This document shows, one piece after another, positions 1 to 10,262 of a DNA stretch of 64,000 nt (within the stretch, counting starts at the first letter, position 1; the number at the start of each line of letters is the position of its first letter). A program made the position numbers and the translations under genes. The notes beneath the pieces were generated by a model that was given only the letters and a program-made list of their open reading frames with translations, ran no database searches and had not been told where the DNA came from. The stretch is from NCBI GenBank assembly GCA_031270015.1, contig JAISYH010000039.1, positions 46,264-110,263 of the forward strand. The letters are read 5' to 3'. The DNA is from Burkholderiales bacterium (GTDB lineage Bacteria; Pseudomonadota; Gammaproteobacteria; Burkholderiales; Casimicrobiaceae).

Positions 1-23
1 ATATTGATAGCTGACTTCGACAT
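1..23 (-). CDS. iorB: Start of indolepyruvate:ferredoxin oxidoreductase beta subunit (partial)
   Basis: Only the first seven codons (MSKSAIN) are inside the window. The ATG lies 20 bases downstream of the iorA stop and has a GAGGA ribosome binding site about seven bases before it. In many anaerobes iorB directly follows iorA. The beta subunit carries the 2-oxoacid oxidoreductase gamma-type domain. The assignment rests on position and start signals, because no diagnostic motif is visible. Confidence 0.55.
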
Positions 24-43
24 AGGTATTTTCCTCGTGGTCA

Positions 44-1915
44 TCAGGAGATGGTGACGGGCTCATTTTGGAGCATGGAAACGACGTGACGAATCGCTTT
101 GGGCGCGCAAGTTTGTACACATAAATTGCAGCCGGTACAGGCGACGGTTTCGATCTCGACGAAGGATAATTCGACTTCTTTACCAGACGGTTTGACGGCT
201 TTTTCGCGGCGGATGACGTGAATTGCCGGACAACCGACATCGACGCAATTCCCGCAGCCGGTGCATAGCGATTCTTCGACCTCGTAAGGTGTTTGTTTGA
301 CGTAATCGCTGATCAGCACACAAGGTTGATTGGTGATGATCACCGAAACGCCCGTTTTTTTGGTTTCTTCGCGCAATGTTTTGAACAGCACTGGCAATTC
401 GTAAGAATTGACGACATGAATACGCTCAGGATCGACGCCGAATGCTTCGACCAGTTTGGCGAAGTCAATACGCGGCGCGGCGTTACCGTGAATGTCTCGC
501 CCGTTGCCTGGATTGTTTTGTCCGCCGGTCATGCCGACGGCGCGATTGTCGAGCAGTAAGATGGTGACGTTGCCTCGATTGTAAATAATATCGAGCAGTC
601 CTTGCATACCCATGTGCATGAAGGTGGAGTCGCCGATCACGGCGACGATTTTCTTGTTTTCATCGTCAGCGCCACGCGCTTTGTCCATGCCCAGCGCGAC
701 GCCCATAGACGCCCCCATAGAAATGCAGGTGTCGAGCGCGTTCCAAGGCTGACCCGCGCCCAATGTATAGCAACCGATATCGCCAGAAATATTAGTATTA
801 CGCATTTGTGACAGCGTATAGTAAATACCGAGATGCGGGCAGGCGGCGCACATAGTCGGCGGGCGCGGAAAGACAGTTTGCGGCTCAATGGTATTTTGGG
901 AAATCGCCGCCGACGGTGATAATGGCGCAAGCGCGGGACGCAGCACCGTCGCGGAAAGTTCGCCGTTGGCGGGTAGGAGGTCTTTACCGTGAACGGCAAT
1001 CCCTATCGCGCGGATTTCGGTTTCGATCAACGGCTCAGTTTCTTCGACTACTACGAGCGTATCGACTTGCTTGGAAAAACGCCGAATCATCGCTATTGGT
1101 GGGGGGCAGGAAAAACCGAGTTTAAGTATCGGCGCATTTGGATAGGCCTCGCGCACATGCATATAAGCCGCGCCGGAAGCGATAAAGCCGACGCGCCGAT
1201 CATTGCTGTTTTCGATGATATTGAACGGACTATTTTCGGAAGCTTCGCGCAGCGATCGATCACGCGCCAGCATTTTTGGAACGCGATGTTTGGCGTTGCC
1301 CGGCACCATGACCCAACGCGCGGGATCTTTGACGAAACCCTCGGCGACGCGATGCGTTTCGCGTTCACCGATATCGACGACGCACTTCACGTGGCAAATA
1401 CGCGCGGTCATGCGAAGGATGACCGGCGCGGCGAATCGTTCCGACAGCGCGAATGCGGCTTTCGTCATCACATAGGCTTCTTGCGAATCGGATGGCTCGA
1501 AAATCGGCAAATGGGCGAAACGCCCCCAATAGCGCGAATCTTGTTCATTTTGCGACGATGAGAAACCGACATCGTCGGCGACCGCAATCACCAGTCCGCC
1601 GACCACACCGGTGAGAGTCAAGGTCATCAGCGCGTCGGAGGCAACGTTGAGTCCGACGTGTTTCATCGCGCAAAAAGCGCGCGCACCAGTCAACGAAGCG
1701 CCTATCGCAACTTCCAAAGAAACTTTTTCATTGACAGACCATTCCGCATAGATGTCGGAATAAAGTGAAATGTATTCGAGTATTTCGGTGGAAGGCGTAC
1801 CTGGATAAGCAGAGGCGACACGCGCGCCGGAATCCCATATGGCACGAGCAACGGCTTCGTTGCCCGACATCAAAATTCGCGTTCCGGCAGGTGGCGGAGA
1901 GAGCGTTTTAGTCAA
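44..1915 (-). CDS. iorA: Indolepyruvate:ferredoxin oxidoreductase, alpha subunit
   Basis: Oxidatively decarboxylates aryl pyruvates (from Trp, Phe or Tyr transamination) to aryl-acetyl-CoA, passing electrons to ferredoxin; the reaction can also run in the synthetic direction. The 623-residue protein has an N-terminal pyrimidine-binding half with a SAYPGTPSTEI motif. A thiamine-diphosphate segment begins GDSTFMHMG near residue 428 and ends LLLDN near 457. Two 4Fe-4S motifs, CTGCGNCVDVGC (about 551) and CTGCNLCVQTC (about 593), lie near the C-terminus. The start is a TTG preceded by GGAG at seven-base spacing; the first ATG, 15 codons in, would remove conserved-looking sequence. It lies 24 bases after paaK and leads into iorB, so the three are probably one operon. 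Confidence 0.93.
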   Translation of the reverse strand: MTKTLSPPPAGTRILMSGNEAVARAIWDSGARVASAYPGTPSTEILEYISLYSDIYAEWSVNEKVSLEVAIGASLTGARAFCAMKHVGLNVASDALMTLTLTGVVGGLVIAVADDVGFSSSQNEQDSRYWGRFAHLPIFEPSDSQEAYVMTKAAFALSERFAAPVILRMTARICHVKCVVDIGERETHRVAEGFVKDPARWVMVPGNAKHRVPKMLARDRSLREASENSPFNIIENSNDRRVGFIASGAAYMHVREAYPNAPILKLGFSCPPPIAMIRRFSKQVDTLVVVEETEPLIETEIRAIGIAVHGKDLLPANGELSATVLRPALAPLSPSAAISQNTIEPQTVFPRPPTMCAACPHLGIYYTLSQMRNTNISGDIGCYTLGAGQPWNALDTCISMGASMGVALGMDKARGADDENKKIVAVIGDSTFMHMGMQGLLDIIYNRGNVTILLLDNRAVGMTGGQNNPGNGRDIHGNAAPRIDFAKLVEAFGVDPERIHVVNSYELPVLFKTLREETKKTGVSVIITNQPCVLISDYVKQTPYEVEESLCTGCGNCVDVGCPAIHVIRREKAVKPSGKEVELSFVEIETVACTGCNLCVQTCAPKAIRHVVSMLQNEPVTIS

Positions 1916-1939
1916 TATTGGTCTCCGATTAAACGATGA

Positions 1940-3253
1940 TCATTGTTTTGATTTTTCCTTGCGGTGATCGAGCACACGTACGGCTTTCCCCATAGATCGC
2001 TCGATTGCGCCGGTCGGATGAATTTTGACTTCGACGCTGATACCGATGAAATCTTTGATGTCTTTTTTGACTTTGGCGGAAACGCGATCCATATAATCCT
2101 GCCCCTTCGCGTACAGTGGCGGGCTGGCTTCGACGTTGACGCGCATGGAGTCCATGAAACCTTCGCGGGAAACTTCGATCTGATAGAACGGCGATAACGT
2201 TTCGGTACGCATCAGTACCGCCTCGACTTGTGTCGGGAAAACGTTGACGCCCCGAATGATCAACATATCATCAGAACGTCCGGTGATGCGGCGAATACGC
2301 GCATGGGTACGCCCGCATTTGCAAGGGACTTTGTCGATTGTCGAAATATCGCGGGTACGGAAACGCAGCATCGGAAATGCTTCTTTGGTTAGCGTGGTAA
2401 GAACGATTTCACCTTCTTCGCCGGGCGGCAGCGGCTCGCCAGTGTTAATGTCCACGCATTCGACCAAGAAGTGGTCTTCCCAAATATGCAGTCCTTTTTT
2501 GGCTTCGAGGCATTCAACGCCAACGCCTGGTCCCATGATTTCAGACAAGCCGTAGATATCAATCGCGTCGATACCCATGCGCGATTCTAGCTCGTAGCGC
2601 ATTTCTTCGCTCCATGGTTCGGCGCCGAAAATACCCGTACGGAGCGGCAGCTTGCGGATATCGACACCGAGTGTTTCGGCTTCTTCGGCGATGTTCATCG
2701 CGTAAGAGGGCGTGCAGCTCAAAGCGGTGGACGAGAAATCTTCTAGCAACATGACTTGCTTTTGCGTTTGTCCACCCGACATCGGCACGACCATCACGCC
2801 GAGTGTTTCCGCCGCTACGTGCAAACCCATACCGCCAGTGAATAAGCCGTAACCGTAGGCGTTCTGCAACCGGTCGCTGGGCGTCAAACCGGCGGCGCTC
2901 AAACTGCGCGCGCCGAGCAATCCCCAGTTGGCGACGTCGCGTTTGGTATATCCGACGACGACCGGCTTACCCGAAGTTCCAGAGGAACCATGCAAACGCA
3001 CTACTTGATCGGTCGGCACGGCGAACATCCCGAACGGGTAATTGTCGCGTAACTGTTCTTTTTTAGTGAACGGCAACAGTTTGACGTCGGCTAACGTCTG
3101 GATGTGATGTGGCTTGACTTCCAGTTCATCCATCGCTTCTCGATAGAATTTCACGGTTTCGTAGCAACGCTCGACAGTGGCGCGTAAACGGCGTAATTGC
3201 AATGCTTCCAGATCGTCGCGCGGGAGCGTTTCATTATCGATATCAAAGATCAT
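1940..3253 (-). CDS. paaK: Phenylacetate-CoA ligase (AMP-forming)
   Basis: Activates phenylacetate or related aryl acetates to CoA thioesters with ATP. The 437-residue protein has the usual PaaK length. It shows the P-loop-like adenylation motif HGSSGTSGKPVVVGYTK (residues 88-104), the IYGLSEIMGPGVG acceptor motif, and a TGRSDDMLIIRGVNVFP hinge before the C-terminal AMP-binding subdomain. It is first in the operon with iorA and iorB, a pairing common in anaerobes. Together they interconvert aryl acetates, aryl-acetyl-CoA and aryl pyruvates. The context says substrate-level energy gain or aromatic amino-acid salvage rather than the aerobic paa ring-cleavage pathway, since no other paa genes are present. 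Confidence 0.93.
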   Translation of the reverse strand: MIFDIDNETLPRDDLEALQLRRLRATVERCYETVKFYREAMDELEVKPHHIQTLADVKLLPFTKKEQLRDNYPFGMFAVPTDQVVRLHGSSGTSGKPVVVGYTKRDVANWGLLGARSLSAAGLTPSDRLQNAYGYGLFTGGMGLHVAAETLGVMVVPMSGGQTQKQVMLLEDFSSTALSCTPSYAMNIAEEAETLGVDIRKLPLRTGIFGAEPWSEEMRYELESRMGIDAIDIYGLSEIMGPGVGVECLEAKKGLHIWEDHFLVECVDINTGEPLPPGEEGEIVLTTLTKEAFPMLRFRTRDISTIDKVPCKCGRTHARIRRITGRSDDMLIIRGVNVFPTQVEAVLMRTETLSPFYQIEVSREGFMDSMRVNVEASPPLYAKGQDYMDRVSAKVKKDIKDFIGISVEVKIHPTGAIERSMGKAVRVLDHRKEKSKQ

Positions 3254-3281
3254 GATTTTGGGATTCCTCGTTGGTCAAATA

Positions 3282-3307
3282 AATTTTTCGGAGACGGAAA
3301 AATTATA
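3282..3307 (-). promoter_or_regulatory. Candidate -10 element and leader palindrome upstream of paaK
   Basis: On the minus strand TATAAT (3307-3302) lies about 50 bases before the paaK ATG. It overlaps an 8-base inverted repeat, AATTTTTC ... GAAAAATT (3282-3304). No good -35 hexamer stands at standard spacing, so the promoter may need an activator, or the match may be chance. The rest of the 330-base gap between paaK and uvrB (3254-3584) shows no gene I can support. Confidence 0.35.
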
Positions 3308-3584
3308 GTGATTGATAAGTTTACCGTGATTCAACTGCTTTTTGAATGATTTTCTTGAATAGAGCAGTTTGACAAAAAGGAGGGAAGCGGGCGTGGCAAT
3401 TTAATCGAGCGTTATTCGATAAAACAATAGACAGTTTTTCGGAATTGCGTTTCCAATTTTTGTTCCCTGCTCAAATAAGCGTAATCGAAAAGATGTAAAA
3501 ACGGGTGATTCGAGTCATGCCGTATGTTTACGCAAATATCATTATTCCGCAAGTGGGAATCTGTCGTTTTTTGTTTTCACTTTT

Positions 3585-5627
3585 TTATTCTGAACCCGCA
3601 ACCATCATCAACCTCCGCTGTATCTCATGTAAACGATCGCGCAGTTCGGCAGCACGCTCGAATTCCAAATCGCGCGCGGCGGCAAACATTTCTTTTTCCA
3701 ATACGCGCCATTCTTTTTCTAGCGCCGCTTCGTTCTGGGGAAATTCTTTGATTTTGTATTTGCTGCGCCTATCGGCAATTTTACTCGTTTTTTTCTTTTT
3801 ATCGGTTTCTTCGTAAACGCCGTCGATCATGTCGGTCACGCGTTTTTCGACACTGCGCGGCGTAATATGATGTTTCGCGTTGAACGCAAGTTGCTTATTG
3901 CGCCGCCGTTCGGTTTCGTCGAGCGCCGCTTTCATCGAATTGGTGACTGTATCGGCGTAAAGTATCGCTGTACCATTGATGTGACGGGCAGCGCGACCAA
4001 TAGTTTGAATCAAAGAGCGCGTCGAACGCAAAAAACCTTCCTTATCCGCATCGAGGATCGCAACCAGCGATACCTCGGGGATATCCAAGCCCTCGCGTAA
4101 CAAGTTGATGCCGACCAGCACATCGAATTTACCGAGTCGCAAATCGCGGATGATTTCGACGCGTTCGACAGTGTCGATGTCCGAGTGTAAATAGCGGACG
4201 CGTACGTCGTGTTCGTCGAGGTATTCGGTCAAATCCTCAGCCATGCGCTTGGTTAGTGTGGTGACGAGTACGCGCTCTTGGTGCGTGACGCGCGCGTGGA
4301 TTTCACTCAAAAGATCATCAACTTGCGTCGTTGCCGGACGTACTATCGTTTCAGGATCGACCAATCCGGTTGGGCGCACAACTTGTTCTACGACCTGTCC
4401 TGCGCGCCGAGCTTCGTAATCGGCAGGTGTCGCCGAAACAAATATTGTTTGCGGCAACAGACGTTCAAATTCATCGAAACGCAGTGGACGGTTATCTAGC
4501 GCGGACGGTAAACGAAACCCATAATTGACTAGATTCTCCTTACGGGCGCGATCACCTTTGTACATGCCACCCGTTTGTGGGATGGTGACATGGCTTTCGT
4601 CGATGAACATCAGAGCGTTTTTCGGAAGATAATCCATCAACGTCGGCGGCGGTTCGCCGGGCATGCGTCCAGTGAGATGGCGCGAATAGTTTTCAATGCC
4701 TTTGCAAAAACCGATTTCAACCATCATTTCAATATCAAAGCGCGTGCGCTGATCGATGCGTTGCGCCTCGACCAATTTTCCTGTTTCGAGAAAAAACGCC
4801 TTACGTTCTACCAGTTCTTCTTTGATCGTTTCGATGGCTGCCAGTGTTTTTTCGCGTCCAGTCACATAATGCGAAGAAGGAAACACGGTAAAGCGTAGAA
4901 TTTTCTTATGGATGCGACCGGTCAGTGGATCAAACAATTGCAGAGCTTCCATTTCATCATCGAACAAACTGACGCGTACCGCCATTTCCGCGCTTTCCGC
5001 CGGAAAAATATCAATCACGTCGCCGCGTACGCGGAAAGTACCGCGTTTGAAATCCATTTCGGCTCGTTGATATTGTATTTCGGTCAAACGCTTGATAATG
5101 TCGCGTTGTTTGATTGTCGTACCCTGTCGCAAATGCAAAATCATCGCGTGATAATCTTCGGGATCGCCAATACCATAAATCGCCGAGACTGTGGCGACAA
5201 TAATGCAATCGGGACGCTCAAGAAGCGCCTTGGTTGCTGAAAGTCGCATTTGCTCGATGTGCTCATTAATGGCGGAGTCCTTTTCAATAAACAAATCGCG
5301 CGCTGGAACATAAGCTTCCGGCTGATAATAGTCGTAATAGGAAACGAAATATTCGATGGCGTTGTTCGGGAAGAATTCGCGGAACTCTGAATAAAGTTGC
5401 GCGGCAAGCGTCTTATTGGGCGCTAATACGAGAGCAGGGCGACCGGTACGCGCGATGACGTTTGCCATCGTATAAGTTTTTCCCGAACCGGTGACACCGA
5501 GTAGCGTTTGAAACGACAGCCCGTCGCGCAAACCTTCGACGAGTTTATTGACTGCTTCTGGCTGATCACCGGCCAGCGGAAAACTTTGCAATAATTGGTA
5601 GGGACTGTCGGGGAAATCAGTCAACAT
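3585..5627 (-). CDS. uvrB: Excinuclease ABC subunit B
   Basis: Damage-verifying helicase-like subunit of nucleotide excision repair; it receives DNA from UvrA2 and recruits UvrC. From the chosen start ([13 protein letters not shown]) the protein has 680 residues, typical for the family. It shows Walker [15 protein letters not shown], the beta-hairpin region around [16 protein letters not shown] Walker B, the helicase motif QTIGRAARH, and a C-terminal UVR domain ([15 protein letters not shown]). An in-frame extension upstream overlaps relA, but the ATG at 5627 sits just after the relA stop and matches family starts. It follows relA by seven bases, so the two may be co-transcribed. Confidence 0.97.
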   Translation of the reverse strand: MLTDFPDSPYQLLQSFPLAGDQPEAVNKLVEGLRDGLSFQTLLGVTGSGKTYTMANVIARTGRPALVLAPNKTLAAQLYSEFREFFPNNAIEYFVSYYDYYQPEAYVPARDLFIEKDSAINEHIEQMRLSATKALLERPDCIIVATVSAIYGIGDPEDYHAMILHLRQGTTIKQRDIIKRLTEIQYQRAEMDFKRGTFRVRGDVIDIFPAESAEMAVRVSLFDDEMEALQLFDPLTGRIHKKILRFTVFPSSHYVTGREKTLAAIETIKEELVERKAFFLETGKLVEAQRIDQRTRFDIEMMVEIGFCKGIENYSRHLTGRMPGEPPPTLMDYLPKNALMFIDESHVTIPQTGGMYKGDRARKENLVNYGFRLPSALDNRPLRFDEFERLLPQTIFVSATPADYEARRAGQVVEQVVRPTGLVDPETIVRPATTQVDDLLSEIHARVTHQERVLVTTLTKRMAEDLTEYLDEHDVRVRYLHSDIDTVERVEIIRDLRLGKFDVLVGINLLREGLDIPEVSLVAILDADKEGFLRSTRSLIQTIGRAARHINGTAILYADTVTNSMKAALDETERRRNKQLAFNAKHHITPRSVEKRVTDMIDGVYEETDKKKKTSKIADRRSKYKIKEFPQNEAALEKEWRVLEKEMFAAARDLEFERAAELRDRLHEIQRRLMMVAGSE

Positions 5628-5634
5628 TATTGAT

Positions 5635-7920
5635 TCAGATCTGGCGCGCAACATTAATGACGCCAGTGATGTTGCGTGCTTCGTCAAGCGAATGCTGAAG
5701 CTGATCAATGCCTTGCACTTCGATAGTAAAATAAATTCGCGTTTGATGTTTGCGACTTTGCATATTGGCGGAAGTCAGGCGCATATGATCGCGCGAAAAT
5801 ACTTCGGACAAATCACGCAACAAACCCGGGCGATCATTGGCGTCCACAACGATATCGACCGGAAAGACACTTTCTTTAGTATCGCCCCAATCGGCTTCGA
5901 TGATTCTCTCGGGATGCTCTTCTTGAATACGCAGCAGATTCTCACAATTCTCGCGGTGAATCGATACGCCTTTGCCGCGCGTCACGAATCCCGCAATCGC
6001 GTCGGGTGGTGCGGGTTTGCAACATTTGGCAAGGTTGGTCATCAAGCGGTCGATGCCGACGATAAGAATACTGCTGTCGGCACTATATTTCCGCTTCCTC
6101 TCCACAGTCGGCGTGCGTGTCTCGATAATATCGTCGTGAGTTTTACTTTCAGTGGTAGCGTCGGGTTTAGCGACGCCAAGTATTAACTGTTGCAGTTGGC
6201 GGCTGTTGATTTCATCGCGGGCGACGGCGGCGAAAAGATCGTCAGCGCTGGCGAATTTTCCGTGATGTGCCAGAGTTTCGAGTTTGATCGCGCTTGCGCC
6301 GGCGCGCGCCATTTCTTTTTCGACGATGGTGCGTCCTTGCGCGACAGTTTCTTCAAGCTGCTGCTGTTTGAACCATTGTCTGATTTTGGTGCGGGAGCGA
6401 TGGCTGATGACATAACGCAACTCGCCATTCAGCCAATCGCGCGATGGACCTCCTTGTTTTGCCGCGATGATTTCGACACGTTGTCCATTTTTCAATGTGT
6501 AATTGAGCGGCACCATCTGCCCGTTCACTTTGGCGCCACGGCAACGGTGTCCCAAACTGGTGTGCACCGAATAAGCAAAATCAAGCGGCGTTGAACCATT
6601 AGGCAAGTCAATGACTCTGCCTTGTGGCGTCAATACGTAAATCGTATCGGAGAAAATATTGCTTTTGAACGCTGATAATATTTCACGGTCGTCGGAAATA
6701 AAATCTTTCCATTCGAGAATCTGCCGCAGCCATGCAATTTTCTGCTCAAAATTGCTCTCACTACTTTTTCCATTTCCGACACTACCTCTTACGTTTACTT
6801 TTTGCGCGTAACTCTTTTCTTTATAGCGCCAATGCGCGGCGACACCATACTCGGAATGTTGATGCATTTTCCAAGTACGGATTTGAATTTCCACCGATTT
6901 GTTTTCCGGTCCGATCACAGCGGTATGCAGTGACTGGTAATTATTGGCTTTCGGTTTGGCGATATAATCGTCAAACTCGCGGGGAATGGGCGTCCACATG
7001 TTATGCACGATGCCGAGCGCGGTATAACAATCCTTGACATCATCGACGAGAATCCGCACGGCACGAATATCGTATAAGCCTTCGAGTTCCGTTTGCTTGC
7101 GTCGCATCTTGTTCCAGATACTGTAAATATGTTTGGGACGTCCAGTGACGTCGGCTTTGATTTTCGCTGCCGACAGTTCTTTTTTGAGCATCTCGATTAC
7201 ATTTTCAATATAACGTTGGCGGTCGATCTGGCGTTCATCGAGCAAATTGGCGATATAGCGATATTCGTCTGGCGCGAGAATCCGCAGCGATAAATCTTCA
7301 AGTTCCCATTTGATCTGCCAGACACCTAAGCGGTTGGCAAGTGGCGCGAAAAGGTCGGCGATTTCGCGGGCGATATTTTGTTTTTGTTCGTTATCCTCGT
7401 GGCGCGTGATGGTACGGATGGTTTGTAGACGTTCGGCGAGTTTGATTAACACGACACGGATGTCTTCGACCATCGACAATAACATTTTCCTTAAGTTTTC
7501 AGCTTGTTGGTTTTGTTCGTTCTTATCGAGATTTTTGGGCAATACGTGAATTTCGCGCATTTGCCACGTCCCTTTCATTAGGGTGACAACATCTTTATCG
7601 TAGCGTTTGGCAATCGCTTCTTCGTCGAAACCGGTCTCCCCGACAAGCGGCAACAATAATGAAGCGCACAGCGCCGACGCGTCGAGATGTAAATCGCACA
7701 GGATTGTGGCGACGGCGACGACATGCGTAATCCAAGGTTCTCCAGAATCGGTTAAACGCGCGCCGATTTTATCTCGCGTTTCCGAGTATGCCTGTTCGAA
7801 TAACGCGCATTCGTTTTCCGTATACGTCGATCGTACCTGTTCCAGCCACTGTGTAAAGAGATGATTGGCGTTTTGCTGAGGTGTTGAAGTATCGTCAAGA
7901 ACCGGAGTAATATTTTTCAT
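5635..7920 (-). CDS. relA: RelA-type (p)ppGpp synthetase
   Basis: Makes the stringent-response alarmone (p)ppGpp from ATP and GTP/GDP, normally on stalled ribosomes. Domains in order are a degenerate HD hydrolase region (1-200), a synthetase, a TGS domain ([20 protein letters not shown]), a zinc-finger-like segment with CCKPAPPD, and a C-terminal ACT domain. The hydrolase HD signature is replaced by [11 protein letters not shown], so hydrolysis should be lost. The synthetase shows the EFDD motif typical of RelA rather than the RxKD of bifunctional SpoT. A separate SpoT would be expected elsewhere in the genome. The 761 residues fit RelA. The gene begins six bases after glmM. Confidence 0.95.
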   Translation of the reverse strand: MKNITPVLDDTSTPQQNANHLFTQWLEQVRSTYTENECALFEQAYSETRDKIGARLTDSGEPWITHVVAVATILCDLHLDASALCASLLLPLVGETGFDEEAIAKRYDKDVVTLMKGTWQMREIHVLPKNLDKNEQNQQAENLRKMLLSMVEDIRVVLIKLAERLQTIRTITRHEDNEQKQNIAREIADLFAPLANRLGVWQIKWELEDLSLRILAPDEYRYIANLLDERQIDRQRYIENVIEMLKKELSAAKIKADVTGRPKHIYSIWNKMRRKQTELEGLYDIRAVRILVDDVKDCYTALGIVHNMWTPIPREFDDYIAKPKANNYQSLHTAVIGPENKSVEIQIRTWKMHQHSEYGVAAHWRYKEKSYAQKVNVRGSVGNGKSSESNFEQKIAWLRQILEWKDFISDDREILSAFKSNIFSDTIYVLTPQGRVIDLPNGSTPLDFAYSVHTSLGHRCRGAKVNGQMVPLNYTLKNGQRVEIIAAKQGGPSRDWLNGELRYVISHRSRTKIRQWFKQQQLEETVAQGRTIVEKEMARAGASAIKLETLAHHGKFASADDLFAAVARDEINSRQLQQLILGVAKPDATTESKTHDDIIETRTPTVERKRKYSADSSILIVGIDRLMTNLAKCCKPAPPDAIAGFVTRGKGVSIHRENCENLLRIQEEHPERIIEADWGDTKESVFPVDIVVDANDRPGLLRDLSEVFSRDHMRLTSANMQSRKHQTRIYFTIEVQGIDQLQHSLDEARNITGVINVARQI

Positions 7921-7926
7921 AATGTA

Positions 7927-9315
7927 TTAAGCTTCGTTCTTCATTGCGTCCTGTACGACGTTTGCCAGTTGTTGCGCGATATTGGTGGCAAGCAGTTCAT
8001 CTTCGGCTTCGACCATGATACGTAACAAAGGTTCGGTTCCCGACGCGCGCAGTAAGATGCGTCCGCGTTTACCAAGCGCGGCGGTGAGTTCCATTTCGGC
8101 GGCGCGCACCACATGGCTTTGCCGATATTGCCAATTGCCGATCAATGGCACGTTGATCAGTTTTTGCGGAAACAATATGAGATCGCGTGTCGCGCTTTCA
8201 AGATCGAGATTTTGTTCGATCAATGCGCGAAACACCAGTAACGCCGCAATGATGCCATCACCGGTAGTATGATGATTCAACGCGAGCAAATGTCCCGAAT
8301 TTTCGCCGCCCAATTTCCAGCCGCGCTCGAGTAAACGCGCCAAAACATAGCGGTCGCCGACAGCGGCGCGCTCCAGTGAGATGCCTTGTCGTTGCAACGC
8401 TTGTTCGAAACCGAGGTTGCTCATCTGGGTGCCGACAACACCTTCGTTTTTCAACGCGCCGTGCCGTAGGTAATCGCAAGCGATGATGTAAAGCAGCGCG
8501 TCGCCATCGTAAATGCGTCCATGCGTGTCGACCATGATCAGACGGTCGCCGTCACCATCCAACGCGAGACCGAGCTGGGCGTGGTGTTGATGCATTTTCT
8601 GCACCAAATATTGAGGATTGACCGCGCCAACGCCGTCGTTGATATTGACGCCATTGGGTTTGGCGGCAACCGCGATCACATCGGCGCCCAATTCGTGAAA
8701 GACGGGCGGGGCGACATGGTAGGTTGCGCCATGCGCGCAGTCGACGATGATACGGAAACCCTTCAAGTCGAGATCGTTCGGAAACGCGCTTTTGCAAAAT
8801 TCGATATAACGTCCGGCGGCGTCATCGACGCGAAACGCTTTACCGAACGCATCGGGCGCGACGCATTCGAGCGGCTTGTCTAATTCGCGCTCGATGGCGA
8901 TTTCGATTTCATCGGGAAGTTTTGCGCCCAACGAGGAAAAAAATTTGATTCCGTTATCGTGGAACGGATTGTGCGAAGCACTGATGACGATACCGGCGGA
9001 GCGGCGCAACGCGCGTGTTAAATAAGCGACGCCGGGCGTCGGCAACGGGCCTGTCAAATAAACATCGACGCCAGAAGCCGACAAACCGGACTCCAGCGCG
9101 GCCTCGATCAAATAACCGGAAAGGCGAGTATCTTTGCCGATCAATACGCCAGCGTGCTCGTTGCCGTGCATTTGCGATTTTGCCAATACCCGACCAACCG
9201 CCCATCCGAGTTTCAACGCGAAATCTGGCGTAATCGCGTTACCGCTATGATCGTCGTTACGCCCGACTCGACCGCGAATGCCGTCTGTTCCAAAATATTT
9301 TCGTTGTGTCGTCAT
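7927..9315 (-). CDS. glmM: Phosphoglucosamine mutase
   Basis: Converts glucosamine-6-phosphate to glucosamine-1-phosphate on the way to UDP-GlcNAc for peptidoglycan and LPS. The 462-residue protein carries the phosphoserine active site in VISASHNPFHDNG (near residue 105), the metal loop DGDGDR, the sugar-binding GENSGH, and the phosphate-binding RASGTEPLLRIMVE near the C-terminus. It follows folP by ten bases, and the order ftsH-folP-glmM is conserved in beta- and gammaproteobacteria. The ATG start gives MTTQRKYFGTDGIRG, the standard family N-terminus. Confidence 0.97.
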   Translation of the reverse strand: MTTQRKYFGTDGIRGRVGRNDDHSGNAITPDFALKLGWAVGRVLAKSQMHGNEHAGVLIGKDTRLSGYLIEAALESGLSASGVDVYLTGPLPTPGVAYLTRALRRSAGIVISASHNPFHDNGIKFFSSLGAKLPDEIEIAIERELDKPLECVAPDAFGKAFRVDDAAGRYIEFCKSAFPNDLDLKGFRIIVDCAHGATYHVAPPVFHELGADVIAVAAKPNGVNINDGVGAVNPQYLVQKMHQHHAQLGLALDGDGDRLIMVDTHGRIYDGDALLYIIACDYLRHGALKNEGVVGTQMSNLGFEQALQRQGISLERAAVGDRYVLARLLERGWKLGGENSGHLLALNHHTTGDGIIAALLVFRALIEQNLDLESATRDLILFPQKLINVPLIGNWQYRQSHVVRAAEMELTAALGKRGRILLRASGTEPLLRIMVEAEDELLATNIAQQLANVVQDAMKNEA

Positions 9316-9325
9316 CTTGATTCCT

Positions 9326-10171
9326 TCAGGTATTCGGTGTCATCGCGTTCCAAATTTTCAACGCATCGACAGTTTCGCGCACATCATGCACTCGAACGAT
9401 CAGCGCACCTTGCGCAACAGCGGCAAGGGCAGCGGCAATGCTCGCGGCGAGACGGTCGCCGACATCGTGGCCGGTCAATATCCCCAATGTCGTTTTGCGT
9501 GACCAGCCGACCAGCAGCGGATAATTCAGCGTCCGTAATTCAGGCAAAGCACGTATCAAAGCGAGATTGTGTTCCATCGTTTTACCGAAGCCGAATCCAG
9601 GATCGAGGACGATGCGTTCACGGGCGATACCGGCATTTTCGCAGACGGTGGCGCGCATGGAAAGATCAGCGCGCACTTCGCGGACGACATCATCGTAATG
9701 CGGGGCGCGCTGCATGGTTTTCGGCTCACCCCGCATGTGCATCAGGCACACCGCGACATCGTGCGGTTGCGCCGCAGCAAGCGCTCCCGTCGTTTTGAGT
9801 GCGTTGATATCATTGATCATCGCCGCGCCGGAAAGGGCGGCTTGCCGCATGACTTCCGGTTTGACGGTATCGACCGAAACGTAGACTCCGCGTTTTGCGA
9901 GCGTTTCCGTCAAAGGAAGGATTCGTCGCAATTCTTCTTCTTCCGAGACTGGCGACGCCCCCGGACGCGACGATTCGCCGCCGATGTCGATCATATCGGC
10001 GCCATCGTCGATCATCGTCAACGCGCGCGTCAACGCGCGTTGAAAATCAAAGTGCGCGCCGTGTTCCGAAAACGAATCGGGCGTGACGTTGATGATGCCC
10101 ATGACCCAAGGACGTGTCAGGGCGATGGAGCGACCCAGCATACACAACGAAGGATGATGAATATTTTCCAT
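9326..10171 (-). CDS. folP: Dihydropteroate synthase
   Basis: Condenses p-aminobenzoate with dihydropterin pyrophosphate in folate synthesis; this is the sulfonamide target. The 281-residue TIM-barrel protein shows both signatures, VMGIINVTPDSFSEHG and DMIDIGGESSRPGASPVSEEEE, plus DPGFGFGKTMEHN and GWSRKTTLG for substrate binding. It lies between ftsH and glmM as in E. coli. A strong terminator separates it from ftsH, so folP-glmM probably has its own promoter in the short gap or depends on read-through. Confidence 0.97.
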   Translation of the reverse strand: MENIHHPSLCMLGRSIALTRPWVMGIINVTPDSFSEHGAHFDFQRALTRALTMIDDGADMIDIGGESSRPGASPVSEEEELRRILPLTETLAKRGVYVSVDTVKPEVMRQAALSGAAMINDINALKTTGALAAAQPHDVAVCLMHMRGEPKTMQRAPHYDDVVREVRADLSMRATVCENAGIARERIVLDPGFGFGKTMEHNLALIRALPELRTLNYPLLVGWSRKTTLGILTGHDVGDRLAASIAAALAAVAQGALIVRVHDVRETVDALKIWNAMTPNT

Positions 10172-10208
10172 TGAGAAAACCGACTCGAAATATCAGGTAT
10201 TACGGCTC

Positions 10209-10237
10209 AAAAAACAAAGGGCGCAGAGTGCGCGCCC
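10209..10237 (-). terminator. Intrinsic terminator after ftsH
   Basis: On the minus strand GGGCGC and GCGCCC form a GC-rich stem with a 7-base loop, followed by TTTGTTTTTT. It lies 25 bases past the ftsH stop and would end the rlmE-ftsH transcript. Confidence 0.85.
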
Positions 10238-10262
10238 TCCGTATCCATCACACTCAAATCAA